From positions 124,001-188,000 of the forward strand of contig NZ_JACSQN010000005.1 in the NCBI RefSeq assembly GCF_014836615.1: DNA of 64,000 nucleotides. The letters are read 5' to 3'. Position numbers and translations under genes: made by a program. This document shows positions 10,809 to 20,114 of this stretch, in pieces. The first letter of the stretch is position 1; every line of letters begins with the position of its first letter. The stretch comes from Sporosarcina quadrami. Its GTDB lineage: Bacteria > Bacillota > Bacilli > Bacillales_A > Planococcaceae. A model generated the notes under the pieces. The model searched no databases. It was not told the origin of the DNA and saw only the letters and a program-made list of their open reading frames with translations.

Positions 10809-12944
10809 ATGTCTAACCATCTCTTTGCACTAGATATCGGAACACGTTCTGTCGTAGGCATAATTTTAAAAGAAGATAATGGGGTTTATCATGTTGAGGA
10901 CCTCGTTACGATTGAGCATAAAGAACGGTCCATGATCGATGGGCAAATACATAATATTTTAAGTGTAGCAAATGTCATTACAGAAATTAAGACTATTTTG
11001 GAAGAACGACATGGAACGTTAAAACGCGTTAGTGTTGCTGCTGCGGGAAGGGCTTTAAAGACAACAGAAGGGGCTGTAACGATTGATATCTCTGAAAGAT
11101 CTCTAATTACAACAGAGGACATAAATCGGCTTGAACTAGCTGCTGTTCAGCAGGCACAGCAAACGTTACTTTCTTCATCTGTAACGACAGATGATTATTA
11201 TTACTGTGTCGGGTACTCTGTTCTTCATTACAACTTGGATGGGGACGAAATTGGCAGTCTCATCGATCAGACTGGACAGACAGCTACAGCGAGCGTCATA
11301 GCGACATTCCTTCCTAGAGTAGTCGTTGAGTCACTTCTCTCAGCTCTTAAACGTGCTGATTTGGAGATGGAAGCATTGACTTTAGAACCTATAGCGGCCA
11401 TCAATGTATTAATCCCCCCTTCCATGCGTCGGTTAAATGTTGCGCTCGTTGACATTGGAGCAGGTACTTCTGATATTGCAATTACAGACAATAACACTGT
11501 CATTGCATATGGTATGGTACCCATTGCTGGTGACGAAGTAACTGAAGCGCTAAGTAATCAATACTTGCTTGACTTTCCAATTGCAGAACTGGCAAAACGA
11601 TCTTTATCAACTGAGGAGTCCATTGTTATTTCGGACATACTCGGTTTTGAACAAACTATTCCATCTGATGAAGTCGTTTCGCTTATTCAACCGTCTATCG
11701 ACAAACTTGCTTCAGGCATTTCAGAAGAGATAAGAAGGTTAAATAATGGCAAATCGCCTCAAGCTGTCATGGTCGTAGGAGGCGGAAGTCTTACTCCAGG
11801 ACTTCCTAAAGAAATAAGTTTGCGACTTGAATTGCCTGAAAATAGAGTTGGAGTCCGTGGGCTCGAAGCATTATCCAATGTTACGCTAGCAGAAGATATC
11901 ATTTCTTCTCCTGCACTCGTCACGCCAATTGGGATAGCCATCGCGGCAAGACGTGCTCCAATCCATTACATGACGGTATCCGTTAACGACAAGACGATAC
12001 GACTATTCGAACTGAAGGAAATGACTGTCGGTGATGCACTACTTGCTACGAATATTAAAGCAAAGCAACTATATGGTAAGCCTGGACTAGGCATGACAAT
12101 TACACTTAACGGCAAGCGTCTAATTATTCCTGGAGAACACGGAAAATCATCAGTCATTTTGCTAAATGGCAAGCCAGCAAGCACAAAAGATTACATAACA
12201 AATGGTGATAATATATCAATAGAACCGAGTGTGGATGGTAATGATGCTACAGCAATAGTTAGCGATTTAATCGGAGACATACTACCTGTTAGCGTATGTA
12301 TCGATGACAAGCCTATCGTATTACTACCTAAAATCACTATTAACGGTCTGCTCGCAACGAGCGATGCATCCGTATCCGATCGTGATGACATTGTATTTTC
12401 ATTTTCTACACAACTACAGGAAGTGCTAACGAGACAAGGCATTCACACAGCACAGCCATTTGAACTGATTGTGAATAAAAAGCCTATACGATTGGAACAG
12501 TTTGCACCGAAATTCATGCTTGGCGGTAAACAGGTTTTGCCGAATTACCTATTAAAAGATGGCGATTCGATACGTACAGTGCAACCGGACTCACCATCCG
12601 TAGCTGATATCGCTAATTCTATTGGAAAGTATTTCAAAACGATCGTAACTGTCCTCTTTAATGGGGAAAAGGTAGAACTGCATAATATCTCTTTTGATAT
12701 CGCGTTAAATGGAAAAGTTGCAGATCCTAAGAAAATCGTCAGATTAGGAGATGTACTCACATTCTCTGAAACACCTTACAAACAGACAGTTTTCAGTGAT
12801 CTATTTAAATATGTGGAGTACACACTTCCTCAAACTGGATCAGCTACATACCAATTATTGAGGAATGGAGAAACGATTGGCTTTAATGATCCGATTTTCG
12901 AAGGTGATTCACTTGAAATTAGCTTCTCATCACAAAAAATTTGA
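10809..12944 (+). CDS. FtsA/PilM-like actin-fold ATPase with repeated C-terminal modules
   Basis: Actin/Hsp70-fold protein of 711 residues. The N-terminal ~375 residues resemble FtsA/PilM: phosphate-1 loop ALDIGTRSVVGIIL (about 6-19), phosphate-2 VDIGAGTSDIAI (about 215) and adenosine motif VMVVGGGSLTPG (about 320). The remaining ~330 residues are not FtsA. They contain repeated short units of the form hhhNGKxh followed 25-40 residues later by GDxhxh (for example NGDNISI, DGDSIRTV, LGDVLTF, EGDSLEI), like small beta-grasp or S4-like modules. No membrane segment is visible. Related proteins in Bacillales are called cell division protein FtsA, but this is not the ftsZ-adjacent FtsA. ATG 10809 has AAAGGG about 10 bases upstream. 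It stands alone, divergent from aroA, where B. subtilis has ytxJ. Function unknown. Confidence 0.78.
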   Translation: MSNHLFALDIGTRSVVGIILKEDNGVYHVEDLVTIEHKERSMIDGQIHNILSVANVITEIKTILEERHGTLKRVSVAAAGRALKTTEGAVTIDISERSLITTEDINRLELAAVQQAQQTLLSSSVTTDDYYYCVGYSVLHYNLDGDEIGSLIDQTGQTATASVIATFLPRVVVESLLSALKRADLEMEALTLEPIAAINVLIPPSMRRLNVALVDIGAGTSDIAITDNNTVIAYGMVPIAGDEVTEALSNQYLLDFPIAELAKRSLSTEESIVISDILGFEQTIPSDEVVSLIQPSIDKLASGISEEIRRLNNGKSPQAVMVVGGGSLTPGLPKEISLRLELPENRVGVRGLEALSNVTLAEDIISSPALVTPIGIAIAARRAPIHYMTVSVNDKTIRLFELKEMTVGDALLATNIKAKQLYGKPGLGMTITLNGKRLIIPGEHGKSSVILLNGKPASTKDYITNGDNISIEPSVDGNDATAIVSDLIGDILPVSVCIDDKPIVLLPKITINGLLATSDASVSDRDDIVFSFSTQLQEVLTRQGIHTAQPFELIVNKKPIRLEQFAPKFMLGGKQVLPNYLLKDGDSIRTVQPDSPSVADIANSIGKYFKTIVTVLFNGEKVELHNISFDIALNGKVADPKKIVRLGDVLTFSETPYKQTVFSDLFKYVEYTLPQTGSATYQLLRNGETIGFNDPIFEGDSLEISFSSQKI

Positions 12945-12963
12945 TTCGTGAAAAGATAAATTT

Positions 12964-13001
12964 AAAAGCCGGATAACCTATTAACAGGTCATCCGGCTTT
13001 T
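12964..13001. terminator. Bidirectional terminator after the FtsA-like gene and ytxH
   Basis: Hairpin AAAAGCCGGAT-ACCT / AGGT-ATCCGGCTTTT with A and T flanks, between convergent genes. Confidence 0.9.
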
Positions 13002-13006
13002 ATATA

Positions 13007-13711
13007 TTATTTCTTTTCTTCAACTGAGATCTGATTTTGGTTCATAACTTTGTTCTTTCCAACATTCTCGCTGTTGTTGTATGATACATCACTATTGCCA
13101 GTCGTTTTGTCCTTTGCGGCTTCTTTGTTTTTGTTTGTGGAATTTTCGACATAATCGACTGCTTCTTCTCCTTCAGAAGAAACTGTTCCATCGTCCATAG
13201 GAATACTCGTTTTGTTAGTCATCGACTTCACTTTGTCGACAATTTGTCCAGATTGTTCTTGGATGGATTTTGAAAGGTCTTCCGTTTTTTCTTTCGCCGC
13301 TGAAGAGAATTCAGTCGCTTTATCTTTTGCGACAGATGAAAACTCAGAAGCTTTGTCTTTTGCTACAGAAGAGAACTCCATCGTTTTGTCTTTAGCAACG
13401 GAACTCAATTCAATACTTTTGTTCTTAATTTGAGTAGCCTGTTCTGTAAAGTCTTCACGCATTTCCCTGCCTGTTTTAGGCGCAAGGAATAAGGCAGCTG
13501 CAGCTCCAATGACTCCTCCAACAAGAGCCCCAAGTAGGAAACTACCTGCGTTTGAGCTGTCATCCTCGTAAAAGTCGTCAGTATTGTATTGGTAAGGATA
13601 AGTTACTGGCAAATGTGCCGCCTCTCCAAAAGAGTTCTTATAGTCCTGTTCACCGTGATAGTGATGATCGTATTGAGAATCGTTATAGTTTGGTTTCTGT
13701 CTGTCTGTCAT
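13007..13711 (-). CDS. ytxH: YtxH-domain general stress protein with 11-residue repeats
   Basis: The YtxH domain is seen at about residues 55-85: a glycine/alanine-rich hydrophobic segment FLLGALVGGVIGAAAALF followed by LAPKTGREMRED. The acidic His/Tyr-rich N-terminus is longer than in B. subtilis. Downstream are at least four 11-residue repeats of the type (S/E)FSSVAKDKAx, an LEA-like amphipathic helix pattern. The C-terminal ~60 residues are polar and low complexity. Probably membrane-associated. It follows ytxG by about 30 bases in one operon and should share the sigma-B-type promoter upstream of ytxG. In B. subtilis ytxGHJ is sigma-B/sigma-H regulated. Exact biochemical role unknown. Confidence 0.88.
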   Translation of the reverse strand: MTDRQKPNYNDSQYDHHYHGEQDYKNSFGEAAHLPVTYPYQYNTDDFYEDDSSNAGSFLLGALVGGVIGAAAALFLAPKTGREMREDFTEQATQIKNKSIELSSVAKDKTMEFSSVAKDKASEFSSVAKDKATEFSSAAKEKTEDLSKSIQEQSGQIVDKVKSMTNKTSIPMDDGTVSSEGEEAVDYVENSTNKNKEAAKDKTTGNSDVSYNNSENVGKNKVMNQNQISVEEKK

Positions 13712-13741
13712 GAAAATTCCTCCTAAAGAATATTTTTATTT

Positions 13742-14230
13742 TCAGACCCGTCGATTTGGGCTTGGTAATTTTTTCTGGTTAGTAACCGGTTTGTACACCG
13801 TCCAACCTGTAGATTGTGCTGTTTTCATATCTTTCACTTTACCTATGATTCCAAACGCAACGTTGCTCCATTGAACAATTTGCGCTATTTTATCACTGTT
13901 TCGCTCAGCTTCTACTGCAATGGAATTGGATACTCCACGAATCGAACTGTTTAGTCCACTCACTGAACCCCCAATTTCTTTGACAGCGTCGACAACCGTA
14001 TTCAATTTCTCGGATTTCTGTTGGATGTCTTCAGCAAGAGCATTTGTCTTGTTAAGCAACAATGTTGTTTCTTTTGTTACGCCATCTAACTGTGTAGTAA
14101 GCCCATCTAATGTAACTGATACGCTCGCTAACGTCTTTTTTAACGAACCTAATGTCATCGCCAAACTGATGCATAAAATCAAAAATGCAATCGCTGCAAC
14201 TATTGCTGCGATATACAATAAAACCTCCAT
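13742..14230 (-). CDS. ytxG: DUF948-family membrane-anchored protein
   Basis: One N-terminal membrane helix (about residues 4-28, LLYIAAIVAAIAFLILCISL) is followed by a long amphipathic, probably coiled-coil region (about 35-125) and a basic tail; this is the DUF948/YtxG arrangement. The ATG at 14230 is preceded by AGGAGG seven bases upstream (14238-14243); the in-frame ATG at 14248 lies upstream of this site and is not used. First gene of ytxGH, downstream of murC, as in B. subtilis. A sigma-B-like promoter lies 40-60 bases upstream. Function unknown beyond general stress association. Confidence 0.87.
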   Translation of the reverse strand: MEVLLYIAAIVAAIAFLILCISLAMTLGSLKKTLASVSVTLDGLTTQLDGVTKETTLLLNKTNALAEDIQQKSEKLNTVVDAVKEIGGSVSGLNSSIRGVSNSIAVEAERNSDKIAQIVQWSNVAFGIIGKVKDMKTAQSTGWTVYKPVTNQKKLPSPNRRV

Positions 14231-14268
14231 GGCCTTTCCTCCTTCCAATACCTATCCATATGTAATTT

Positions 14269-14294
14269 GTACCCTTTAAAAGAAGCAGATAAAC
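14269..14294 (-). promoter_or_regulatory. Sigma-B-type promoter of ytxGH
   Basis: On the minus strand, GTTTAT (14289-14294), a 14-base spacer and GGGTAC (14269-14274) fit the sigma-B consensus GTTTAA-N12-15-GGGWAW. Predicted start is about 14260, 30 bases before the ytxG ATG. The orthologous B. subtilis operon is sigma-B dependent. Confidence 0.78.
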
Positions 14295-14391
14295 GTTTGC
14301 CTCCTTTACCAAATTCGACATCTTTCATGATTTCCCTCTTTTTTTACGAAATAAAATAAGAAATTCCTTTTTCTACTGATGATTGGATTAA

Positions 14392-14423
14392 AAACAGCTT
14401 AATCCGAGTGGATTAAGCTGTTT
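14392..14423 (-). terminator. Terminator of murC, overlapping its last codons
   Basis: Perfect hairpin GGATTAAGCTGTTT / AAACAGCTTAATCC with a four-base loop. On the minus strand its first arm includes the last three codons and stop of murC, and a short T run follows. Confidence 0.85.
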
Positions 14424-15726
14424 CTTCTTTATTAGTATGCTCTTTAAATTCGTGCATATACTTTTGAATATCGCCAGCACCCATAAACAAATATACCGCA
14501 TCTCCATGATCATTTAAGACTGTAATGTTCTCAAGTTCAAGGTGCTTAGCTCCAGGAATCTTTTCGACAAGGTCTTTAATTGATAAATTCCCAGCTTTTT
14601 CTCGTGCTGAACCGAAAATATCGCACAAATACACATGATCCGCCGTGGAAAGACTTTCAGCAAATTGCGGGAGAAGTGCCGCAGTTCTCGTAAATGTATG
14701 TGGTTGGAAAATCGCAATAATCTCTTTTTCCGGGTATTTTTGATGCGCAGATTGTAAAGTCGCTTCAATTTCGGTAGGATGATGTGCATAATCGTCCACA
14801 ATCACCTTTCCGAATGATTCAACGACAGTGAAACGCCTTTTAACACCCGTAAACGATGCCAAGCGGGCTTCCATGTCTGCAATCGCAACACCTTCATACT
14901 GACAGAGAGCAATGACTCCTAACGCATTAAGGATAGCGTGATCACCTGCCAAAGGTATCGTGAAGTTATGGAAAAACTCATTACGTACATACACATCAAA
15001 TGATGATCCAACTTCTGATTTCACAATATTTTTAGCAGCAAAATCATTATTCTCACCGAAACCATAATAGACGACAGGGACATTTGCTTGAATTTGTTGA
15101 AGGTGAAGATCATCTCCACATGCAATAATCGCTTTTTTCACACGTAAAGCCATTTGACCAAATGCATTAATTACGTCTTCAAGATCTTTGAAATAATCTG
15201 GATGATCGAAATCTATATTCGTCATAATTGCATAGTCAGGCTCATAAGAAAGAAAATGCCTTTTGTATTCACATGCTTCGAATACGAAGTATTTACTATC
15301 TACGACTCCTTTACCTGTTCCATCCCCTATCAGGAATGATGTAGGTGCACTTCCTGATAATACATGAGCAAGTAATCCCGTAGTGGATGTTTTACCATGT
15401 GAACCAGTAATGGCTATTGAAATGCTCTTCTGCATGTATTCGCCGAGGAAATCGTGATAGCGAATCACTTCTAGCCCTAGCTCATTCGCCTTAACAATTT
15501 CCGGATGACTGTCAGGAAAAGCATTTCCCGCTATGATCGTCATGCCAGGCTTAATATTGTTTTCATCGAAAGGCAGAATTTTAATATTTCTCTCATGAAG
15601 TGGATCCTCAGTGAAGAAATATTTTTCAACATCAGATCCTTGGACACTATGTGAAGAATCATGCAAGATCTGTGCGAGTGAACTCATTCCAGAGCCTTTA
15701 ATTCCTGTAAAATGGAACAATGTCAT
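14413..15726 (-). CDS. murC: UDP-N-acetylmuramate--L-alanine ligase
   Basis: ATP-dependent cytoplasmic ligase adding L-Ala to UDP-MurNAc, the first stem-peptide step. It shows the N-terminal dinucleotide-like [13 protein letters not shown] motif, the Mur ligase P-loop GSHGKTSTT near residues 107-115, the ECEYKRHF region and the C-terminal [10 protein letters not shown] motif. The ATG at 15726 has GGGAGG seven bases upstream; the TTG/ATG codons further out are not preceded by a site. 437 residues matches the family. Same order as B. subtilis (sftA-murC-ytxG). Confidence 0.96.
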   Translation of the reverse strand: MTLFHFTGIKGSGMSSLAQILHDSSHSVQGSDVEKYFFTEDPLHERNIKILPFDENNIKPGMTIIAGNAFPDSHPEIVKANELGLEVIRYHDFLGEYMQKSISIAITGSHGKTSTTGLLAHVLSGSAPTSFLIGDGTGKGVVDSKYFVFEACEYKRHFLSYEPDYAIMTNIDFDHPDYFKDLEDVINAFGQMALRVKKAIIACGDDLHLQQIQANVPVVYYGFGENNDFAAKNIVKSEVGSSFDVYVRNEFFHNFTIPLAGDHAILNALGVIALCQYEGVAIADMEARLASFTGVKRRFTVVESFGKVIVDDYAHHPTEIEATLQSAHQKYPEKEIIAIFQPHTFTRTAALLPQFAESLSTADHVYLCDIFGSAREKAGNLSIKDLVEKIPGAKHLELENITVLNDHGDAVYLFMGAGDIQKYMHEFKEHTNKEETA

Positions 15727-15904
15727 AATGCAACCTCCCGGGATCATCTCTGTTCCCTCATTCTAAAAAGCCGACTTATCATATTGAAAAGCAACAAACT
15801 TTTTTCAATCTGATTTTCCAACGTTTCGTTTCATTGCGTTTGGTATTATTAATCCGAACAACTTATAGATTCGGTCATATATAGTTACATCTTATCAATT
15901 ACAA

Positions 15905-18481
15905 TCAGTTAGTTTGTTCTGAGCCATTAAGGAATTGTTCAAAATTACTGTCCGTCAAAAATACTTCCCTAGCTTTACTTCCCTTTTGTTCAGAAATGAA
16001 ACCTAACTTTTCCATTCTGTCCATCAGTTTCGCAGCCCGGTTATAGCCAATACTGAAATTTCGTTGCAATAAGGACGTCGATGCACTGCCTTGTTCAATA
16101 ATGAAGCGGCATGCTTCGATAAAGAGCGGATCTGCTTCTTCCTCATCTATAATAGTAGCCAACAAGTCTTCCTGGCCGAAGAGATAATCGGGATCCGCTT
16201 CATTTTGAACGTGTTGTATTATACGTTCAATTTCCTGATCCGTGACAAATGTCCCTTGCAATCGTATCGGGGATGATTGTCCGTTTCCTAAATAAAGCAT
16301 ATCACCTTTTCCAAGAAGACGCTCAGCACCTGGTGTATCAATGATCGTGCGCGAGTCGATTTGTGAAGAGACAGAAAACGCGATACGAGTCGGTACATTC
16401 GCTTTAATCGTGCCTGTTATGACATCTACTGAAGGACGTTGAGTCGCAATAATTAAATGGATACCGCATGCTCTAGCCTTTTGAGTAATTCTACTAATAG
16501 AAACTTCAACATCGGCGGGTGCCATCATCATTAAATCTGCCAACTCATCAATAACGATGAGCAAATACGGTAGCTTTAAAGAGAATTTCCGATCTTTCTC
16601 AGCCATTTCGTTGTAGCGTTCAATATTCCTTGCCCCTACATGAGCAAACAGCTCATATCTTCGCTCCATTTCTCCTACCGCCCATTTTAACGCTGCTGTC
16701 GCAGCTTTGACGTCAGTTATGACAGGGCTCAGCAAGTGCGGAATTCCGTTATAAGGAGCAAGTTCAACCATTTTCGGGTCAATTAAAAGCATTTTCAAAT
16801 CGGTCGGAGCCGATTTGTAAAGTAGACTAATTAAAATTGAATTTATACAAACAGACTTTCCTGAACCTGTTGCCCCAGCTATCATACCATGTGGCATTTT
16901 ACGCAAATCCAGTGTAACTGGTTCTCCAGTTAAACTAAGACCGAGTACTGCTTCAAGTGGAGAAACTGATTCTTGAAATTTCCTCGTTCCAATCACTTCG
17001 GAAATTCTCACAGCACGCGGTTTACGATTCGGAATTTCAATACCGATAGAGCTTGTTCCAGGGATTGGTGCTTGAATCCGAATATCTTCTGCTGCAAGCG
17101 CAAGTTTTAGATCGTCCGTCAAGTTGCGAATTTTGCTCACTTTTGTGCCGTGACCTACTGTCAATTCAAAGCGAGTAACAGTCGGTCCTTGCACAGCCTC
17201 TATCACATTCGCTTGGACCGCGAAGTAGGAAAGCGCTTCTTCCAATTTCTCCGACTGTGTTTGTAACCATTCCGTATCTTCGATATGCTCCTCTGGTTGT
17301 ACGAGGAAATCCTTAGGAGGAAATGCATAATACGGTTGTGTTTCTAGTTCATCTTCTATTTGCTCTTCTGACATGGTTGCAGTTCGCTCACTCATAATAA
17401 CTTGTTCTACTTCAGGATTACGTTTCACAAAATTGTTGTCATCGGTATTAGCGATAATTTCATGAGTATCAGCAACCGGACTTGCTGTTTTCTTCTGAGT
17501 GACAGTCTTCATGCGCTGTTCATAATTCGCTTTGTCATTCTTCAGCATCAGCACATTGAACGGCACAATTTTTTCCGTTTTAGGGGGCACTTGCTGATCT
17601 GAAACTGAAGTTTCCTGTTGCTCAATTTGCTCGTCAAATTCCTTGTTCACATCTTGTTCTATGACAAGTGGAGATTCCTCATTCTGAGTAAGTCCAATCT
17701 TCTCTTCTAATCCGGTTGCTACTTGTTCAGTATCGTTTTGATTCACAAGTTCTGTGCCGACTGATTCAAACTTTTTTTCTGATGCTGGTAATTCTGATGT
17801 TGTACATTCGTTAATCAAATGCTGGGTTGTTTCTTCCGGGATTTTAGTTTCCACTTCAATGACAGTAGTATGAACTAAATTTTCTGGTTCAATGCGTTGA
17901 ATTTCTTCACTAAAATCGTTTTTTTCAGTTTCAACCTTATTTTTAAGACTCTTATTTGCACTCAATGGATCGGTACTTTTCGAGAATGATACAGGTTTGC
18001 TCAAACCATATACTGGAGAAGGAACTTGAGTCGGCGTAAATGGACGATTATTCCTTTTTTTAATAATCGTTTCACGCACTTCATCATTTCGCTTCTCTAT
18101 CGTTGGAACTGGTTCGGCAGGTCGAATCCCGATTTTTTCTTCATATCTCGGTCTTGATGTCGCTCGATGAATTGTTACTTTTTCATTTTTCACTGGCCAT
18201 CTATCATTTTTATATAACGGCACAGGTTCGAATTCATCATCCAGTTCTGTCACAAGTTCTTTCGTAGCCCTAGTTTCAACTGTTTCTTTAACAGCTTCAT
18301 CAGTATCGGTATCCCATCCGTATATTTCAGCATCTGTAATTATGGGAAATCGGAAAGCTGGCCGTTCATTTTGTTCGTGTGATTCCATATCATTTGTATG
18401 TACCTTGTTCTCAGTTTCGATCTTTTCTTCAGTTCTATCAGTCTCAAACATTCGATTCATCATTTTTTTAATCCAAGTCAA
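15905..18481 (-). CDS. sftA: Soluble DNA translocase SftA (FtsK/SpoIIIE family)
   Basis: ATP-driven double-stranded DNA pump that in B. subtilis moves DNA off the closing septum. No membrane helices are present, unlike SpoIIIE, which marks it as SftA-type. Residues 1 to about 375 are an acidic, Glu/Thr/Pro-rich linker. The motor follows with Walker A GATGSGKSV near 535, Walker B LLIVIDELADLMM, and ATQRPSVDVITG. The C-terminal gamma winged helix (about 790-850, RNFSIGYNRAAKLMDRME) reads orienting DNA motifs. The TTG at 18481 is preferred because GAGTG lies upstream of it and the ATG at 18508 has no ribosome binding site. Located between murC and ytpR as in B. subtilis (ytpS). Confidence 0.93.
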   Translation of the reverse strand: MTWIKKMMNRMFETDRTEEKIETENKVHTNDMESHEQNERPAFRFPIITDAEIYGWDTDTDEAVKETVETRATKELVTELDDEFEPVPLYKNDRWPVKNEKVTIHRATSRPRYEEKIGIRPAEPVPTIEKRNDEVRETIIKKRNNRPFTPTQVPSPVYGLSKPVSFSKSTDPLSANKSLKNKVETEKNDFSEEIQRIEPENLVHTTVIEVETKIPEETTQHLINECTTSELPASEKKFESVGTELVNQNDTEQVATGLEEKIGLTQNEESPLVIEQDVNKEFDEQIEQQETSVSDQQVPPKTEKIVPFNVLMLKNDKANYEQRMKTVTQKKTASPVADTHEIIANTDDNNFVKRNPEVEQVIMSERTATMSEEQIEDELETQPYYAFPPKDFLVQPEEHIEDTEWLQTQSEKLEEALSYFAVQANVIEAVQGPTVTRFELTVGHGTKVSKIRNLTDDLKLALAAEDIRIQAPIPGTSSIGIEIPNRKPRAVRISEVIGTRKFQESVSPLEAVLGLSLTGEPVTLDLRKMPHGMIAGATGSGKSVCINSILISLLYKSAPTDLKMLLIDPKMVELAPYNGIPHLLSPVITDVKAATAALKWAVGEMERRYELFAHVGARNIERYNEMAEKDRKFSLKLPYLLIVIDELADLMMMAPADVEVSISRITQKARACGIHLIIATQRPSVDVITGTIKANVPTRIAFSVSSQIDSRTIIDTPGAERLLGKGDMLYLGNGQSSPIRLQGTFVTDQEIERIIQHVQNEADPDYLFGQEDLLATIIDEEEADPLFIEACRFIIEQGSASTSLLQRNFSIGYNRAAKLMDRMEKLGFISEQKGSKAREVFLTDSNFEQFLNGSEQTN

Positions 18482-18560
18482 TACTATCACTCTTTTCAAG
18501 TCGATCATTCTATTTTAACAGGTTTTCATACTCTAAATCAATTTCCTATGTAAAATAAGA

Positions 18561-18586
18561 AAAACGTACTGCTTTATACAGTACGC
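18561..18586 (-). terminator. Terminator after ytpR
   Basis: Minus-strand hairpin CGTACTG-tataaag-CAGTACG followed by TTTTTCTTATTTT, between ytpR and sftA on the same strand. Confidence 0.85.
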
Positions 18587-18599
18587 TCGTCTTAAAAGA

Positions 18600-19205
18600 T
18601 CACATTTTGAACTCTTCACCTATCACCGAGTCACTAGGGAGCACTAAAATCCCTTTTTCTTCAGGCGCATTAGGTAGGTTAAGTTCTTTTGCTGAGCAAA
18701 TCATACCTGATGAAGCGACGCCTCGAAGTTCCGCATCGCGAATGATCATTCCCGAAGGCATGACAGCTCCGACTTTTGCTATAACCACTTTTTGATCAGC
18801 GTCAACATTTGGCGCTCCACAGACAATTTGCAATGTATCCTTGCCTACATCCACTGTACAAACACTCAATTTATCCGCATTTGGGTGCTTTTCTTTTTTC
18901 CGGACATAACCAATGACAAATTTAGGTGAGAAATCGACATCCAGTCCCATTGTCACACTGTTCTTTTCTAGCGCAATTTTCATCTCATTAACAATTTCTT
19001 CAGTTGTTTCTACTTGTCCATCCGCTTTCACTGAGACATACTTTGATGCATTAAAAAGGTTAAATGCGACGACTTTCCCCGACGCTTCATCTTTAATAAT
19101 TGTCACATCTCCTTTTTTGTCTATTAACATATCCACAGGACGTTCCGTCGTAAGCTGTACCATTAGAACATCGCCAACACCATTATTGTTATAAAATATA
19201 TTCAT
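18600..19205 (-). CDS. ytpR: YtpR, tRNA-binding-domain (EMAP/PheT-N type) protein
   Basis: A stand-alone tRNA-binding OB-fold domain like that at the N-terminus of the PheRS beta chain is clear at about residues 95-200: KHPNADKLSVCTVDVG, LQIVCGAPNV, AVMPSG and GMICSAKELNLP. The N-terminal ~90 residues are the DUF4479 part specific to this family, beginning MNIFYNNNGVGD as in B. subtilis YtpR. Substrate RNA is unknown. The ATG overlaps the ytpQ stop by four bases (ATGA), so the two are translationally coupled. A terminator follows. Confidence 0.92.
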   Translation of the reverse strand: MNIFYNNNGVGDVLMVQLTTERPVDMLIDKKGDVTIIKDEASGKVVAFNLFNASKYVSVKADGQVETTEEIVNEMKIALEKNSVTMGLDVDFSPKFVIGYVRKKEKHPNADKLSVCTVDVGKDTLQIVCGAPNVDADQKVVIAKVGAVMPSGMIIRDAELRGVASSGMICSAKELNLPNAPEEKGILVLPSDSVIGEEFKM

Positions 19206-20020
19206 CTCTTCTTTCCTTCCCTTCTTGCTACTCGGTTTTTTGCCATGATGAAAATCGGTTCCAATACTCCATCTTTGTATATAAATGAGAGTGAAGTGAC
19301 AGGAACACGTCCTGTCGTGAAAAACTCCATAGTCATTTGGGCCAGTACATCGTATCCCGTATCATTTCGTACATCTCCAATAATTAGAACATCTTGATGG
19401 GGAACTGATACAGTCATATGGCCTTCAATTTTCCCTTCCATCTCTTTAAGGAATGCGAGATTTAGAATACGGCTAGCATCATATCCATCATTATTATTTA
19501 TGAAATAGAAGACGTTTCCTGCTACCTCATCATGTTTCATAGCAGTAGGTAGAGATCTAACTTTAAACATTGCTGATTCCATAACCTCTTTTTCACTCAT
19601 ATCGAGCGATTCTAGCATTGATTCATCGATTAGACGGTACGTAGTGTTCAAATCGAGTGCATAGAAAATCCGCGTTTCAGCTGTATGGTCTTTCACGATG
19701 AATTTATCACCTGCTTTAGAAACTACAGGGAAAGATGTAGAGCGGATGACAGGATAGATGGAATTTGCTTTAATGAATCCTTGGGCACGCTCGGTTTCCA
19801 TTGCAGCAAATGTCTCGTTTATCGTGTAAACGACTTCATTAATCGCTGCTTCTCTTTTCGTTTCATACTTGGCCAAAATTTCCGGCAATGAAATATCCAT
19901 ACCTTTTGCAAGTTGAGTATGTTCTAATCGGACTTTATCGGTTTTTCTATCAAATTGCCATTTCAAATGTTCTGATGGAATTCGTTCTTTCAATAGTTCA
20001 ACAAGTTGTGCCGAATTCAT
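19202..20020 (-). CDS. ytpQ: DUF1444 protein YtpQ
   Basis: Conserved Bacillales protein of 272 residues with the DUF1444 signature. It shows no membrane segment, signal peptide or catalytic motif I recognise. The ATG at 20020 is placed 12 bases after AAGGAG; the ATG at 20032 is almost on top of that site. It lies directly upstream of ytpR with coupled translation, the order of B. subtilis. Function unknown; association with an RNA-binding neighbour is the only hint. Confidence 0.87.
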   Translation of the reverse strand: MNSAQLVELLKERIPSEHLKWQFDRKTDKVRLEHTQLAKGMDISLPEILAKYETKREAAINEVVYTINETFAAMETERAQGFIKANSIYPVIRSTSFPVVSKAGDKFIVKDHTAETRIFYALDLNTTYRLIDESMLESLDMSEKEVMESAMFKVRSLPTAMKHDEVAGNVFYFINNNDGYDASRILNLAFLKEMEGKIEGHMTVSVPHQDVLIIGDVRNDTGYDVLAQMTMEFFTTGRVPVTSLSFIYKDGVLEPIFIMAKNRVARREGKKR

Positions 20021-20114
20021 TTTTACATACATCTCCTTCATAAATCGACGGCCGCCCGCCGCTAAATGCGCCGTGTGACCGTCAATAAAATTTAACTTAT
20101 TATAGCCTTTGCCA

